DNA of 64,000 bases from contig JAAKBF010000015.1 of assembly GCA_012656075.1 (NCBI GenBank), positions 124,001 to 188,000 on the forward strand, read 5' to 3'. Made by a program: the position numbers and the translations under genes. The notes beneath the pieces are model-generated. The model made no database searches and was not told where the DNA came from. It saw only the letters and a program-made list of their open reading frames with translations. The DNA is from Phytophthora hibernalis. Its lineage: Eukaryota > Oomycota > Peronosporomycetes > Peronosporales > Peronosporaceae. The stretch's first letter is position 1. Every line of letters starts with the position of its first letter. Shown piece by piece: positions 1 through 11,163 of the stretch.

Positions 1-411
1 GCATCTTCTATCAATCTGCGCCATCAATGCGAGTATATCACCCCATCCACAGACGAAGCGGGTCTCTCGTGGCGGGCCCAGTCAACACTGTCGAAAGCGG
101 ACGCGGCTGCAGTCGCCACCGCAGTCATCGCACCCGTCTTGCTACTCCTCCGTGCTGCGCCATATCTACAGAGTTAAACACCACCAGCACTGTAGCATAA
201 AGCTTCGATCGAGCTGGTACGCCAGCGAGCTGGTCGAGCTGTCCACAGTGTACAAGTCTATCGACGCGCTCCATACATACGTTCTTCTTGCCATTATACA
301 CATGCACCTGATAGCGGCGCCCGTGGTGTAGCTGGACCCGTCGCAGTAGCAGAGGCGCGACACTTGCCGTCTTGTCCACCACAACTCAAACCGCTCGCCG
401 TGTCGTGGACG
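1..411. other. 5' flank of the START/FYVE-like gene, no gene seen
   Basis: No convincing coding frame is seen. Open frames on the minus strand here are antisense to the downstream gene or lack recognisable motifs. The stretch presumably holds the promoter of the gene starting at 412, but no clear initiator element can be pointed to. Confidence 0.4.
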
Positions 412-1587
412 ATGCCCAAGGACCGCTTCAACATGAGCCCGTATCACATGCTGCCACTCACGCTCAAGGACCAAACGACGCTGCTGGAGCTTGAGAACGA
501 GCGCGTGGAGGACACGTTCCGCAAGTATGAGGCGTACGTGACGAGCAACTCGCAAGTCAACTTGAAGCGCTGGAAGCACATTAAGTCCAGGGACGACCTG
601 CACATCTACGCCAAGCGTACAAAGTCATCAAATGAGATGATGTGCCGACCCTGCTGCCGTCCGGGCGTCGACGACTGCGGCGATGACGGGGGCGTGAAGC
701 TTGTGGTGCTGAGTGTGGGGAGCTTCAAAGGGCAGCTGGACGACCTCATGTTCGGCACAGTGAACCCGACCGACGACATCATGCACGTCAAGGCCTCGTA
801 CGTGCACGACTACAACGACGGAGCTGTATTGGCCAGTCTGGTCACCCCAACGGTGGCGGATCCGTTTCGTTCGGTGACGGTCAAGTGGCTGCAGATCGAC
901 TTGCCGCTCAACTCCACGGGGCTCATCAAGAACCGCGACTTCATCTGTTTGGAAGCGTCGGGCATTCTGCACTTCGCCAATGGGGAGAGGGTTGGGTACT
1001 TGATGCTGCACTCCATCGACACGCCCCTGGCGCAACCACTACCCAACGTGGTGCGCGCCAGACACAATATCACCGGCTTTTTCCGGCAGATCGCCCCGAA
1101 TGTCATCGACACGTTCTGCTTCGATTCGATAGAGGCTGGGGGTACCCTTCTAGAGTCGGTGGTGCTACCGGTGTGCGCCAACGCGCTGTTGTCGGCGAAC
1201 AACTACGTCGAATGCGGTCAAATGAAGAAGCTGACGTGGATGCTGCAGCGACGCCATGATGCGGTACGCTCCAGCAATATGCCGATTGTGTCGCCACACG
1301 AGGGCATCTGTGGAACGTGCAAGGGCGACCTCCAAACTGGGTGCGTCAAACGCTTCCGGAAGGGCAAGTGCAGCATGTGCATGAGTGCTTTGTGCTTTGC
1401 CTGCAAAGACGTCAAGACCGTCAGCTTCCTCTCACCCGACCGTAAGCTGCTGCGACGCAAGGTCACGTTCTGTAGTGCGTGCGTGACCATGGTTTCTCGG
1501 ATGAGCGCGATGGACGCAGCTCAAGACCAGGCAGCAGGCTACCAGGCGTACCGACTTCCTTGGCTTATTACGGTCGTCTGCTTATAA
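412..1587 (+). CDS. START-like / FYVE-like zinc-finger protein (oomycete expanded family)
   Basis: This 391-residue protein resembles the large oomycete family that joins a START-like lipid-binding fold to a C-terminal FYVE-like zinc finger. Seen: an opening MPKDRF and a RWKHIKSRDDLHIY stretch near residue 60, both typical of the family; a long beta-rich middle (about residues 60-285); then four CxxC pairs at C300/C303, C320/C323, C328/C331 and C354/C357. This eight-cysteine spacing fits a FYVE/RING-like double-zinc site. The basic RRHHCR signature of classical FYVE fingers, which contacts phosphatidylinositol 3-phosphate, is not seen, so phosphoinositide binding is uncertain. The frame stays open upstream to a TTG at 364; the ATG at 412 is chosen because MPKDRF is the usual family start. 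Expected site of action is endomembranes (family inference). No intron or break is visible, unlike most of the window. Confidence 0.85.
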   Translation: MPKDRFNMSPYHMLPLTLKDQTTLLELENERVEDTFRKYEAYVTSNSQVNLKRWKHIKSRDDLHIYAKRTKSSNEMMCRPCCRPGVDDCGDDGGVKLVVLSVGSFKGQLDDLMFGTVNPTDDIMHVKASYVHDYNDGAVLASLVTPTVADPFRSVTVKWLQIDLPLNSTGLIKNRDFICLEASGILHFANGERVGYLMLHSIDTPLAQPLPNVVRARHNITGFFRQIAPNVIDTFCFDSIEAGGTLLESVVLPVCANALLSANNYVECGQMKKLTWMLQRRHDAVRSSNMPIVSPHEGICGTCKGDLQTGCVKRFRKGKCSMCMSALCFACKDVKTVSFLSPDRKLLRRKVTFCSACVTMVSRMSAMDAAQDQAAGYQAYRLPWLITVVCL

Positions 1588-2329
1588 GGGTCAGCTAATC
1601 ATATCGCATTATATTATTTTCAGCCAACGGTCAGTAATATATCGGTAATAATACCGGTTTAATTGTAAGGCGTCTCGCCTTATATTTGGTAGCACCAACC
1701 GCTACACGAGGCAAACGGATGTAGCATAGAGAAAGAAGACAAGACCAAGTGCTGTAGGTAGTATCGTTGCCGACCCTGAACCTCGTACCAGGGGCTGTGC
1801 TTGCCTCTTCAACATCGTACTTAATAAGTACTGCCTTCGTAATCGTGTACATGGGTTTTTGGGTGGTACATTGAACCACGTACATGGGTGACCGTTATAA
1901 GCCAAGGAAGTGTCGACTCCAGAAGTTATGTAAGACAGACACCATTTAGGGTACAACTAGGATAAAGTAGGATGTTCTAGATGGCCATCGAAGGTAGCCA
2001 AGATAGCGGTAGCTAGCACCGAGATATCTCTCACTTCTCTATTTGGAAAGCCACTGACGAGGCCCCGGCGGGGCGGAAACGCGTATGGCACGCGCTCAAT
2101 AGAAGGTCATTTCGTCACATGCAATCCTGCATTTCTACACGTACAACACCTTCTAGGTTGATTAAGCGTCACATCGCCCATGCCGTTAGTGTTCATACGT
2201 GTAAGCTTAATTGTCGAATTCATTTCCTCTCCTCACAATGTCGTTGGTTCTTGGTGGCGGCAAAGCGGCCATGGAATCAACCGCCGTCTCCAATTAGTCA
2301 GTTTAGAATTTTACAATTGCCTGAGAAGT
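1588..2329. other. Intergenic, nothing recognised
   Basis: AT-richer spacer after the START/FYVE-like gene. Open frames on the minus strand (about 1631-1956) and the start of a plus-strand frame at 2119 carry no recognisable motif. The plus frame at 2119-2607 overlaps minus-strand recombinase-like coding and is probably a shadow. Confidence 0.3.
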
Positions 2330-3370
2330 TTTTTCAGTTAAAACTTTGCGTTCTTACCAAATCTATGATCTGGTCTTTTGAATCGTTCCTGTGCGAATCA
2401 CTTGTTTGTCTAAAGGATAACAGCATAACCAACCCCTCAAAGGAGCATGTGTATTCGTTTGGAACACGTAACTCGGCGGTCTGGAGAAATTGTTTGATAC
2501 CGCACAGGTACGTCTTCATGTCGACCCACGAATACCGCCACATGGGCCGAATCCGTCGAGAGATTATGAACTCTGAATATTTGACAGAGCTGGCCGGGCA
2601 GCGGTAGCACGAGTTTCCTGAGGATGCCGCGGAGTTAGCTTCAATGTATTCACTTGGTGAATACTCGCTCGTATGAATGGAAGGAGGAATCAGCTACGGA
2701 TTGCTCGCGCAGTCATCGCGCCAAGCAGTATTGAAATTGTTGGTGGTGTTTGGGACCTACACATGACTTCAGCCGACGGTAAGCTCGTAAAACAATCGTT
2801 CGTGGGGTATGGTCGCCCATCGGCGCGAGCTTGCGTCGGCGGGTGTGTTTTCGATCCGGGTAATGTGTGGTGCCGCGAGCCTCAGGTTGGACCGGTACTT
2901 CCGTGGGCAGAGAGGCCGAATGAGTAGTTGTTCCAGGAGGTTATTCGTGATTTTCACGCGACAGCGAGCGTGTTGCGAATGAAGAAGTGTACGTGGAGTC
3001 GACGGCGACTCGTTGAACGAGTCTAGTTCTACAGCGAAGCCCTTTCTTGGACGGCGATGGCGCATTCGAAACGCTTGCGATAACTGATCGAGCGCGCTGT
3101 TGCATCCTCACTTGAAAGCTTAGATGAGATCGTGTTCTGTAGGTGAAAACTGGTATGTGAGAGTCAGTTTGCTCGCCGGTATCAACGTACATACCCTTAC
3201 ATCTGACGCATCAGTAACAACAGAAATATTTGGCTCGGGATGGAATGCGAAATTCTCGATTGGAACCCCATTGAACACTAGTGTTCGCAGTATTTCCCAC
3301 CACCAATCGAGATCGTTGTGCATTAAGCCAGTAAATGGCAATTGTCCACCGCCGTGCACAATTGCCATTT
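2330..3370 (-). mobile_element. DIRS/Ngaro-like retroelement remnant (RT-RNase H and possible tyrosine recombinase)
   Basis: On the minus strand from about 3368 a frame contains DLDWWWEIL, then VTDASD (the RNase H-type aspartate motif) and a later HITRIENTPADASSRRW (about 2870-2810). That last motif matches the HIPGxxNxxADxxSR pattern at the end of RNase H in DIRS and gypsy-type retroelements. Further on (about 2543-2334) is MKTYLCGIKQFL, which resembles the N-terminal part of DIRS-type tyrosine recombinases. The order RT/RNase H then recombinase fits DIRS. Several stops and frameshifts break it, and no termini were found. Upstream minus-strand frames (about 3790-4276) may be more of the same element but show no motif. 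Alternative: a gypsy-type relic. The RNase H part is fairly secure; the recombinase part is a guess. Confidence 0.5.
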
Positions 3371-3384
3371 ACTGTCTTAATGCA
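3319..3384. repeat. Inverted repeat, 27-bp arms, 12-bp loop
   Basis: Arms at 3319-3345 and 3358-3384 are reverse complements with one mismatch; the inner 15 bp (GTAAATGGCAATTGT) match perfectly. It lies at the edge of the RNase H-like frame, so both strands encode QLPFTxLM. It looks like a local inverted duplication rather than an element terminus. Confidence 0.85.
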
Positions 3385-5563
3385 GGTTGTACCTGGTCGG
3401 AGCTGTCGAAGGAAAGCTTTGTCCAGGCCGATGCAGATAGCGACGTTCTCCTGTGAAAATAGGAGCGATCAGAACTGGGTTGTGGCGGCGGAGGTCCGAC
3501 CGCATTGTCTGGAAGGGGATGCTGGCCATGTTGACGGCGGATGTCACAGATACCGTACCGATGGCGTGTTAATAGCTGTCGTTATCGGCGGTGGACCTAA
3601 CGTGGTCGGCCTGCTGGCGGTGTGTGGAAGGACCCGTGCGGAGGGGCGTGTGCCACCCATCGGCGGGGAGGTGTAGGGTCGGAGATCTCGTCGATTACAT
3701 GGGTGGTTACTTGGTCGTGGCTGTGACAACTGAATTGGAACGACCCACTGCAGTCGAGGTGGCCTTCTTGGTGAAAATCAGCCTCCATTTTTAGTCGACG
3801 AATTTTAGGCGAGCGGTATCGGGACGCTGGATAGGGCTTGAGTGGGCGAGGGAGCGGGATGTATGGCGGAATGGGCTAGAGCTCAGCTTCTGAAACAGAC
3901 GACGGGTCCGAGTATGGCTCACCCCGTCAGTCGCTGTTGGCGCGAGGACAGATACAGAAGCAGGATTGGACTGCAGTGGAGCAGGGGGGCTGTCAACGCC
4001 GAGGTGGGCTCGGGGTGTGGAGGCGTCATCAGCTTCGACGAGGAAGGGGCTAAAAAGACTAGCTCTCTCGGTCGATGGAGCGCCGCGCGACACGGGAATT
4101 TCGGCGCACATTGGTTTCAGTACCGGCGCCGCTTCTTGTCCCTGAAGCAACGAACATTGAAAGCTCGCTAACCGAACGTGCTGCGAACATATGTGCTGTA
4201 GATGCTCTTGTATATATGGTCTGTAGATGTGCGCAATTTTTTGGGACGGCAAACACTGGTCATGTTTCGTAAGCATGTTGAGTGTATCCCATGTGTGGTT
4301 CCGAACGCAGTGGTTGTCTTCTTTAAATGAAGCAGATGTTTGTCATTAAGAAGCATCCACGAGGTGGATGGCTTACAGCGGTCGCATGCAGACGACGTAC
4401 ATTTATGGGAATATATTTATGCTCGATTCAGACGCATTGGTTATCCCGACCGATTACTTTTACACAAGATATGTAACTCCTCGCGAAACGCGGGTTAATG
4501 AGCGCAGGGAGGCTGTTGTGTGGCTCTTCCCGAAACACTACCAACCCAATCCAGGTTATAGAGGGTACGTTTTCAAAGCTTCGAGAGAGCTAGGTTTTTA
4601 TTGCATCCTCTGTAAACGAAGTATGCTGGTAATTTTATTGTGAACGGGTGAAATTAACGGCGAAGCCTCAATAATGTCTGATCCCCTGTCGCACCACCCC
4701 AGGCTACGCAGTTTTGTCTTCAAATCGGCATCGTATGCCCCAAACTTGTCAAATTAAACACCAAGCTAGTCAGGAGGCGGGCTGTCAGGCACCTGTCTCA
4801 CAATGTCAGCTCGTAAGCCGTCTACATGGAAATCTTACGGGCTGTCGAATTTGGCGCATACATCGAAGGCCGCTGCACTGACTGTGAAAGATCCTCCAAC
4901 GGCATCTGTGGCGGCGACGTCCGTGACCCCCTCTCTACTGGACCAGACCGATATACCATGCCTCTCAGGCAACGTACTCGACCCATTGTTCCATTATTTT
5001 GGATTGGGTATTAGTGGACCAACGTTCAGGCTGTCGCCCCCGATGCCAACGCCGCCCACGGCGGACCAAGTGTCGGGGTCTTTGCTGGTCGTGAGTCATC
5101 CGCCCCCGCCACACTTCTCCAACCGCCATTGGATTTACCCAGGACGAGTTGCTCAAACGCATTAACGTTTTGTCGGCATCTCCCGCTGTCCCCTAATGGT
5201 CTCCTCACGAACACGGTCGATCATTCGTTCGATCTTGTGTTAGGGTCGTTATCAGCCAAAACAAAAAGGTGGATCGAGCCCAAGTGGCCCAATGAGTTCT
5301 CTAGAAAGCATGTGGTAGCGGCTGTCATGTGCGGCCACTTAATCGTATCCGATCCTCGTCCGCCAGCGATTATTAGGAGTGGTGGACGTGAACGAAGGTG
5401 TGGCGGGATAGATACCCACCTCGGGAGAGTGAACAGAGGGATAGAAGAGTGTCTTCACCAACAACAAAACAATTGAGCTCATACTCACTTTTACTCGGCA
5501 CGCACAGCCCCGCGTCCAGCCTCCATTTCAGCCTCTCCTCCAGCTCTACTGCCTCGCCTCAAG
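3385..5563. other. No gene identified
   Basis: Several medium open frames exist (3791-4276 minus, 4368-4643 plus, 4803-5165 plus), but none has a recognisable domain or clean initiation context. A minus-strand patch near 3440 may be the decayed reverse-transcriptase part of the adjacent retroelement. Otherwise nothing is seen. Confidence 0.3.
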
Positions 5564-6408
5564 ATGCCTCTCAGTAGCGCCACCGTTCTCATTCAACCTG
5601 TTGGAGCGAAGCGATTGCCTTCGCAAGGCGATTGTGCCCGGATTTCGACAGCACCGGTGGTGCTTATAGGAGACTTACTTCTCGATGACTCCAAAACACT
5701 CGAAGACACAGAGGCGGCTTTAATAACGTTCGGAGCGAAACTTTTGCGTACGGAGTGTTATGATCTTGTTCTCTGCGCATCGTCAAGAAGGGGGCAGAGC
5801 TTAACGATCACAAGGTGGGTTACGTGGCACTACTCATGGGACAAAAACGAGCATTTGCTGCAATGCAGCGACTTGGTATCGAGAATGGCCCGGCAAAGGT
5901 TCCAACAGTAGCGGCACCAAAATGCCGCAGCAGACACTGCATCCCACATCTCAACGTGATGTTTTCGGAGAAGTTTGCGCATCGATTACATGAAATTGAC
6001 CAGAGGCCCACACGAGCAGAGCTCGACGCCAACATGACGCAAGCAAGCTCGACTTTTTGGACAGGTTCACAACGAATACCACTGAACACGCGAAGAATAA
6101 GGCAAACGTGCATCGGATCTTGTCACCTTCAACAAGTGCGATCCTGGGATCATAATTTCGCACGACGCAGCCAAACTCCGAGACATGTGGAAATATGTCA
6201 GTTCGCGGTACAACACAGCTCTATCAAACTCGCGCATCTCGGCGATGCATGATAACGATTTTTCTCGTACTGTTCGGGAAAGATTGACTTGCCGTACATG
6301 CACGAATGGCTGCAAATCAAACCTAATTTGTTGGAGCGCAAGAAGTCCAAGCAAACCCGTCCAAGTGGCCGTGACCCAAGCGACACATGTTGAATCTGCG
6401 GTTGTTTA
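5564..6408 (+). pseudogene. Broken gene, oomycete repetitive family of unknown function
   Basis: Three plus-strand pieces join into one protein-like read. The first starts at ATG 5564 (MPLSSATVLIQPVGAKRLP). The second, near 5773, reads RIVKKGAELNDHKVGYVALL. The last (from about 6128) reads CDPGIIISHDAAKLRDMWKY and ends in a stop at 6406-6408, just after SGRDPSDTC. Frameshifts lie near 5770, between about 6065 and 6125, and near 6275. The even composition and lack of low complexity suggest a real former gene of about 280 codons. No enzyme or domain is recognised. It resembles proteins present in many copies in Phytophthora-type genomes, possibly transposon-borne, but that rests on memory of the pattern and is uncertain. 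Confidence 0.5.
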
Positions 6409-7189
6409 AGCATAGCTATCGTGGTAGCATAAGTTCAAATACATACATGATATTTCGCTAAATCGAATGCTAACCAAAAAGGACGGCTGCCCTTATGCGC
6501 TCCACGCCTTCTCAACCTCTGATTATTGGGCGGCCAAATCGGGCAGCATCATGACCGCCCTGTCGGGTTGTACAACTTCACAGATGGCCACTTAGCCGCA
6601 TGGGAGGGCAGGTGTCGCAAGCCAGAGCGCTTGGGCAGCCGTACGATGTGCCTGGGGGTCGTACGTGGTATATGGGCCCCAAGACAACCGGCGCTTCGTG
6701 TGCATTCCGGAGCCTTTGCAGCGACGACGCGTGCGGCGTGAGAATGCAGTATTTTCGAAAGTGGCTACAAACCACATTAACTAATAACCTATCGTCTGGA
6801 TTTCCGAAAAGGTAATATGCATTCTAATGGTATGCCTTTCCCTAACTCTGTTGTGTTTATTGTAAATCACAGGGCTTACTGAACGCAAGTTTAAGCTCGG
6901 CCTCTAATTGGCATTCAACAATTTTGAAGTGATCCCATTCAATGGCGGCTCTTTGGAACGTAATCATTGGTCGGTGGCAAGATAATCTTAAAAAAGCGGA
7001 GACAGCGGGCTTTTCAGAACTGCCAAAAATATATTTGTGGCGCACTCGATCCAGAGTAAGGTTCGGGAGCGGCCCCGAATTGACCGTTTACCTTATTGTC
7101 GGGTTGGACGTTACAGAAATTCATCCGCACGGACGACGACTAAACGTTACAGGAAAGCGTAGTAGTCGAGCGCCACTTTTGTATTCCTC
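6409..7189. other. Spacer, nothing recognised
   Basis: Overlapping short frames around 6526-6815 have no motif. The frame at 6942-7256 runs out of frame into the ankyrin relic that becomes recognisable from about 7190. Confidence 0.3.
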
Positions 7190-8128
7190 AGCTTCGGTTG
7201 TCGCTGGAGGAAGTTGTTGGACTGAAAAACCAGGAAATGATCAAGTGGCTGTGTGATCTTTCCGTGTTTTAAGGCATCGAAGTGCCTGTTATCTTAAACA
7301 AAGTTTTTGCAGTCTTTCTACAACAATGACAGGGCGATTCATTTCGTTAGGGTCACGTTGTCGAGTGGAGCTACACGTACGATCTCATGGCTGAAGCCGT
7401 AGACACCAAGCACCATGATGTCGTGTGGTGGCATCGACATCTACATACCAAGAGTTTGACGTGTCGGAAACGATGTTGTCTGCAATTTATCACGGCGATC
7501 TTGTCATGTGGGTACTGGTTGCACACGCATCGCGGTGTCACGTGGGCTCCGTGGGTTTCCCGTAACTGTATCGGACACGAAATGCGGCGCAGGGGCGCCT
7601 AGATGTCTTATAGTGGCTAATAGTCAACAGGGAGCTATCATTACTGGCGAAGGACACCTGCACGTTATTCAATGGCTTCTGGGCCCTGAACTCAGCAGCT
7701 CTCCGAAGGCTGCTCTACTAGTGCAATGGATCGAGTGACGGGGGTGGCTATCTGAATATGCTCCGATGGCTTCATGAACACCGATCAGAGGTTGCACTTG
7801 AATGCTGCAGCTGTAAACGGACACCTACAGGTTGCATACCAACGCGACCGCAGGCCGTTCAACAGATGCAATGGACGGTGCTGCAAGTAATGATCATTCT
7901 GATATGGTACAGTGGTTGCATGTGCACCGGGATGAAGGGTGCATGGTTGCGACTATGGATGAAGCTGCTGAGAATGGAGCATTACGTGTCGTTAAATGGC
8001 TCCACAAAAATCGGATCGAAGGCTGTACAACCGACGCGATGGGCAATGCTGTAGCCGAAAAACATCTACATGTAGATGTTGTGGAGTGGCTTCGCTCTAA
8101 CCGATCTGAAGGATTTATCATGCCGTGA
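7190..8128 (+). pseudogene. Ankyrin-repeat protein relic (WLHxNRSEGC family)
   Basis: The first recognisable piece (about 7192) reads QLRLSLEEVVGLKNQEMIKW, like the pre-repeat region of the other ankyrin loci here. From about 7758 come WLHEHRSE, then AMDGAASNDHSDMVQWLHVH, VVKWLHKNRIEGCTTDAMG and VVEWLRSNRSEGF, which are 28-residue repeat units. The units lie in at least three different frames with stops between, so this is a decayed copy with no plausible start or end. Intact proteins of this kind are predicted to be all-repeat, protein-binding solenoids. Confidence 0.7.
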
Positions 8129-8419
8129 AGGCCGGTCATTTTGAAGGGAATGGCCTTAATTCTGAGAACGTTTCACTGAATCCAGAGTAAGCCATTACTT
8201 CCCCGGACTGTCTGAGTAAAGCAACCGCGTTTGTGTCCAGATGTCCGAGGTTTTGACAGTCATTAATCCTGAGTAAACTTGCGTGAACGGCAGTGAAGGT
8301 GCTGTTTACCTTTTCCATAAAGCAGAGAGCTCATGGCAAGCGTGTTGGAGGACAGTTCTCTTTTTTCTGTTAGATTCACACGCAAACCTCCCATGCATTT
8401 AACTCACTCAGGTGTAGAA

Positions 8420-11163
8420 AACTTGACCTGATCTTCGCCCAATTTAAAGGTATATTGTCCGTGTGACATCAAGCTCCATGATGCACGCGCGAATGATGCA
8501 TTGAGTCGGCTCCTCACACTCGATCTTGATGCTGTCTCCGTGTGAAAAGTGTACGGACCACACGAAGACGGCATCACGCTCCGCCCATGTGGTTATCACC
8601 CCCGCTCGACACTCCTACTTTCCATCCTCCTCCGAACAAATTCTCGAAGACAATTCCAGTGCACAGGCCGCGCTGGGAACCGGAGAAAAAGCTCGACCAA
8701 ATTGTCTACGGAGAAAAATGATCGCTAGTACGGTCTGTACACAACGCACTCCTGTTCTTGCGATATCCGCCTGCAATTTTGCGAGCTGGAATACTCCATC
8801 CAATGTCATGTCATTCAAGAACACCGCTGATGCGATGACGTGAGCACACAATCACCCCGTTTGCCAGATTGCGAGGCAGTCGCAGCGATACTTTTCCGGA
8901 TTAAATCGATCTGTCACGTTATCAGTAGTACAATTTAATCACCGAGCTAAAACATTTTTAGCGGAAGACTCACCTGTTCGTGCGAAATTGCTGATTGCAC
9001 CTTGTAGAACCATTGACGTAGTGTGAAATACTTTCACTTCGTGGAGCGACAAAATACTCCAGTTCAATCTGATGAACCGTCGTTGCTGGTAGAAGCTCTC
9101 CGTGAAGAGAGTTGAAGTACCTAACCACATCACGATGTCAGCACGGTCAATCATCACAGTTTATGATTTGGGAAGTCTTACCCTGGTCGCGCTCTAGCGT
9201 GACCGTGTTTCCATGCACGTTGTCGCCGCCCACGACGTACTTGCTCGCCTTTAGAAGAATAGCTTTCACTACTTTCTGTCTAGTCACACGACTAATGAAA
9301 TAGCTTTCTTTCGAGCTGGAAAGGTTGCGAGCCTTTACAATGAATTCGGTGAATATTGGTCCTGCACGTAATGCAGTTACATACTCATTTTCGCCCTCCA
9401 GTTTGTGATTGCGTTTACCTTCACAAACGTGTGGCAGACTGATGCGAGTTGGAACTGTTGACTGGTGGAACGTTATGCGGGGTATCAGCTCATTGAACAC
9501 AGTGGCTGTGCTGGCACGGAGACTTGACACACATGACTGCTTAATCACGCGATGATGCGCTTCGATTGCGTTTTGACTGGGTGGTACCCCAGGAATGGCA
9601 CAAGTGCGAAACCAATTCGCCCACGACCCGGTCAAATAGGTAGTTTCGAGCCACGCGGCGTATTCAGCTTTACCGTGATCACGCCAATTTTGTAGAAACA
9701 GCTTGCCAAAGGCTTCAAATTGAGTTTTGGTTCTTATTGTGTGTGTAGGTACTGAATGTTGGGCCAAATGTTCGTCTAAAAACTCCTTTTCTTTAGACAA
9801 CTACAAAAATATGTTAGCTTAAGCATTAAAGAATGCAGCAAATATCACTTACCTGAAGAAGCTTGGTCGCCTTCTTACGCGATTTTCTTGCCAAATGGGG
9901 GTAGCAATTAAGCAGCTGTATATCCTGTCATGTCGCTCTAAATGCATTTGCAATGAATGCAGTGCAGTCAATACTACAAATTCGTAGTTGCAGGTCGATA
10001 GCGAAGAACTGAAGGGCAAACTTCTTTGCTGTTTCGAACATTGTCTTGTAGGCCACCTCGCTTTCGGTCCGAACGAACATATAGAGCCAGGGCACGAACG
10101 GCTTACTGTACTTTGTCGATTGAAGTGCGTTGTGCAGGTACCAAAGTCCACTAGGGACCAGCCCCTGAATCATATGTTGCAAATTAAATGTAGATAAGCT
10201 GATGAAATTCATTTCAACGCATATACGTATCGAAGTGCAGTCGGTATGTCCCGTCAGTGACTCCGAGAACCCCGTCAGATGCTTGCCCTCTATGAGCATA
10301 CACAATGTTTCGGAGACAAGCCCGGGACGTAATAATCACACCAAACGACTTGCTGGCGGTGTTGTCCTGTGCATTCACATCGTGTTCAAATGTGTGCGAA
10401 CCAATAAGACCATGAAAAACTCGGCTGATTGGGCAGCAAATGAAGCTGCATCAGTGTCCACGTTGAAATGCAATCCTACCCCAAAGAATGCATCTTCAGT
10501 CGCGCACATTTTATCTGCCGCCCACTCCATCAACCCCCCGGTTGTGCGGATTTCCCAACCACCTAAACTTAAACGAATTAGTAAAATACAAGTTAGTTTA
10601 CCACTTCGATTCAAAATCTGCCTACGAATAGCTTTACCTACTGCCTTCCTTTTCAGGTAAGCCTTTCGATTTGAAAGTTGCGTCTCACTTGGAAGTATGG
10701 TTTCTAACCGTGCCAAAACCGGAGTGCCTCTCCCCAAGAAGCTTTCGAACTTTCTGTCCACCAGCACCCCCAAGTAGGAGATCATCAGCCTCCCGCTTAA
10801 AGCGAGGTTTTATCCCGGTTTTGGCCAACCCCGAAAGTTCGCTTGAATGCTCCCGGGATTCTTCCAATGTCACAATAGTGTCTCCTGCGTCACTCGAAAA
10901 GCCTATACGAAACAGCTTCCCACAGTGACGATGTGTCTTACATCCAAAGACGCGCTGATCATTGCCTTTCTTGCCGTAGTTATACAACACGTGATACTCG
11001 TTTCCAGAGCCACCCGCCTCCCCGAAACTGCCTCCGTAACGCTCGTAAATAGGCTTACAACTGTGTATAGGTGTCGTTTCCTTCTGGGGGTCAGCGATTG
11101 GCTCGTAGCCGAACTGTCGCTATCGCTGTTTTCGCTGATGGCGTCGTCGTCTGGTGACGTCAT
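8420..11163 (-). mobile_element. MULE (Mutator-like) transposase, degenerate copy 1
   Basis: Read on the minus strand from about 11163. An acidic/serine-rich N-terminus is followed by a Cys/His-containing YNYGKKGNDQRVFGC stretch (about 10985) like a FLYWCH/FAR1-type DNA-binding finger. Next come the MULE core with VTDGTYRLHF (first catalytic Asp, about 10255), PWLYMFVRTES (about 10090), and NAIEAHHRVIK (about 9560, Glu/His region). A SWIM zinc finger (CDC then CAH) lies near 8900-8845, and a Tudor-like tail with AVFVWSVHFSHGDSIKI near 8570. GT-AG intron-like segments interrupt the core near 10600-10560 and 10217-10155. Breaks include a frameshift near 10300-10370 and a TGA at 8852-8854 inside the SWIM finger, where copy 2 has Trp. 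No terminal inverted repeats were identified. The C-terminal half of the core (9150-9800) is a clean 217-residue frame. Confidence 0.7.

Noticed and set aside
364..411. Upstream TTG start for the START/FYVE-like gene
   Set aside because: TTG initiation is not expected in an oomycete; the ATG at 412 begins the familiar MPKDRF.
10202..10660. 152-codon plus frame
   Set aside because: Antisense to the MULE core, which carries recognised catalytic motifs.
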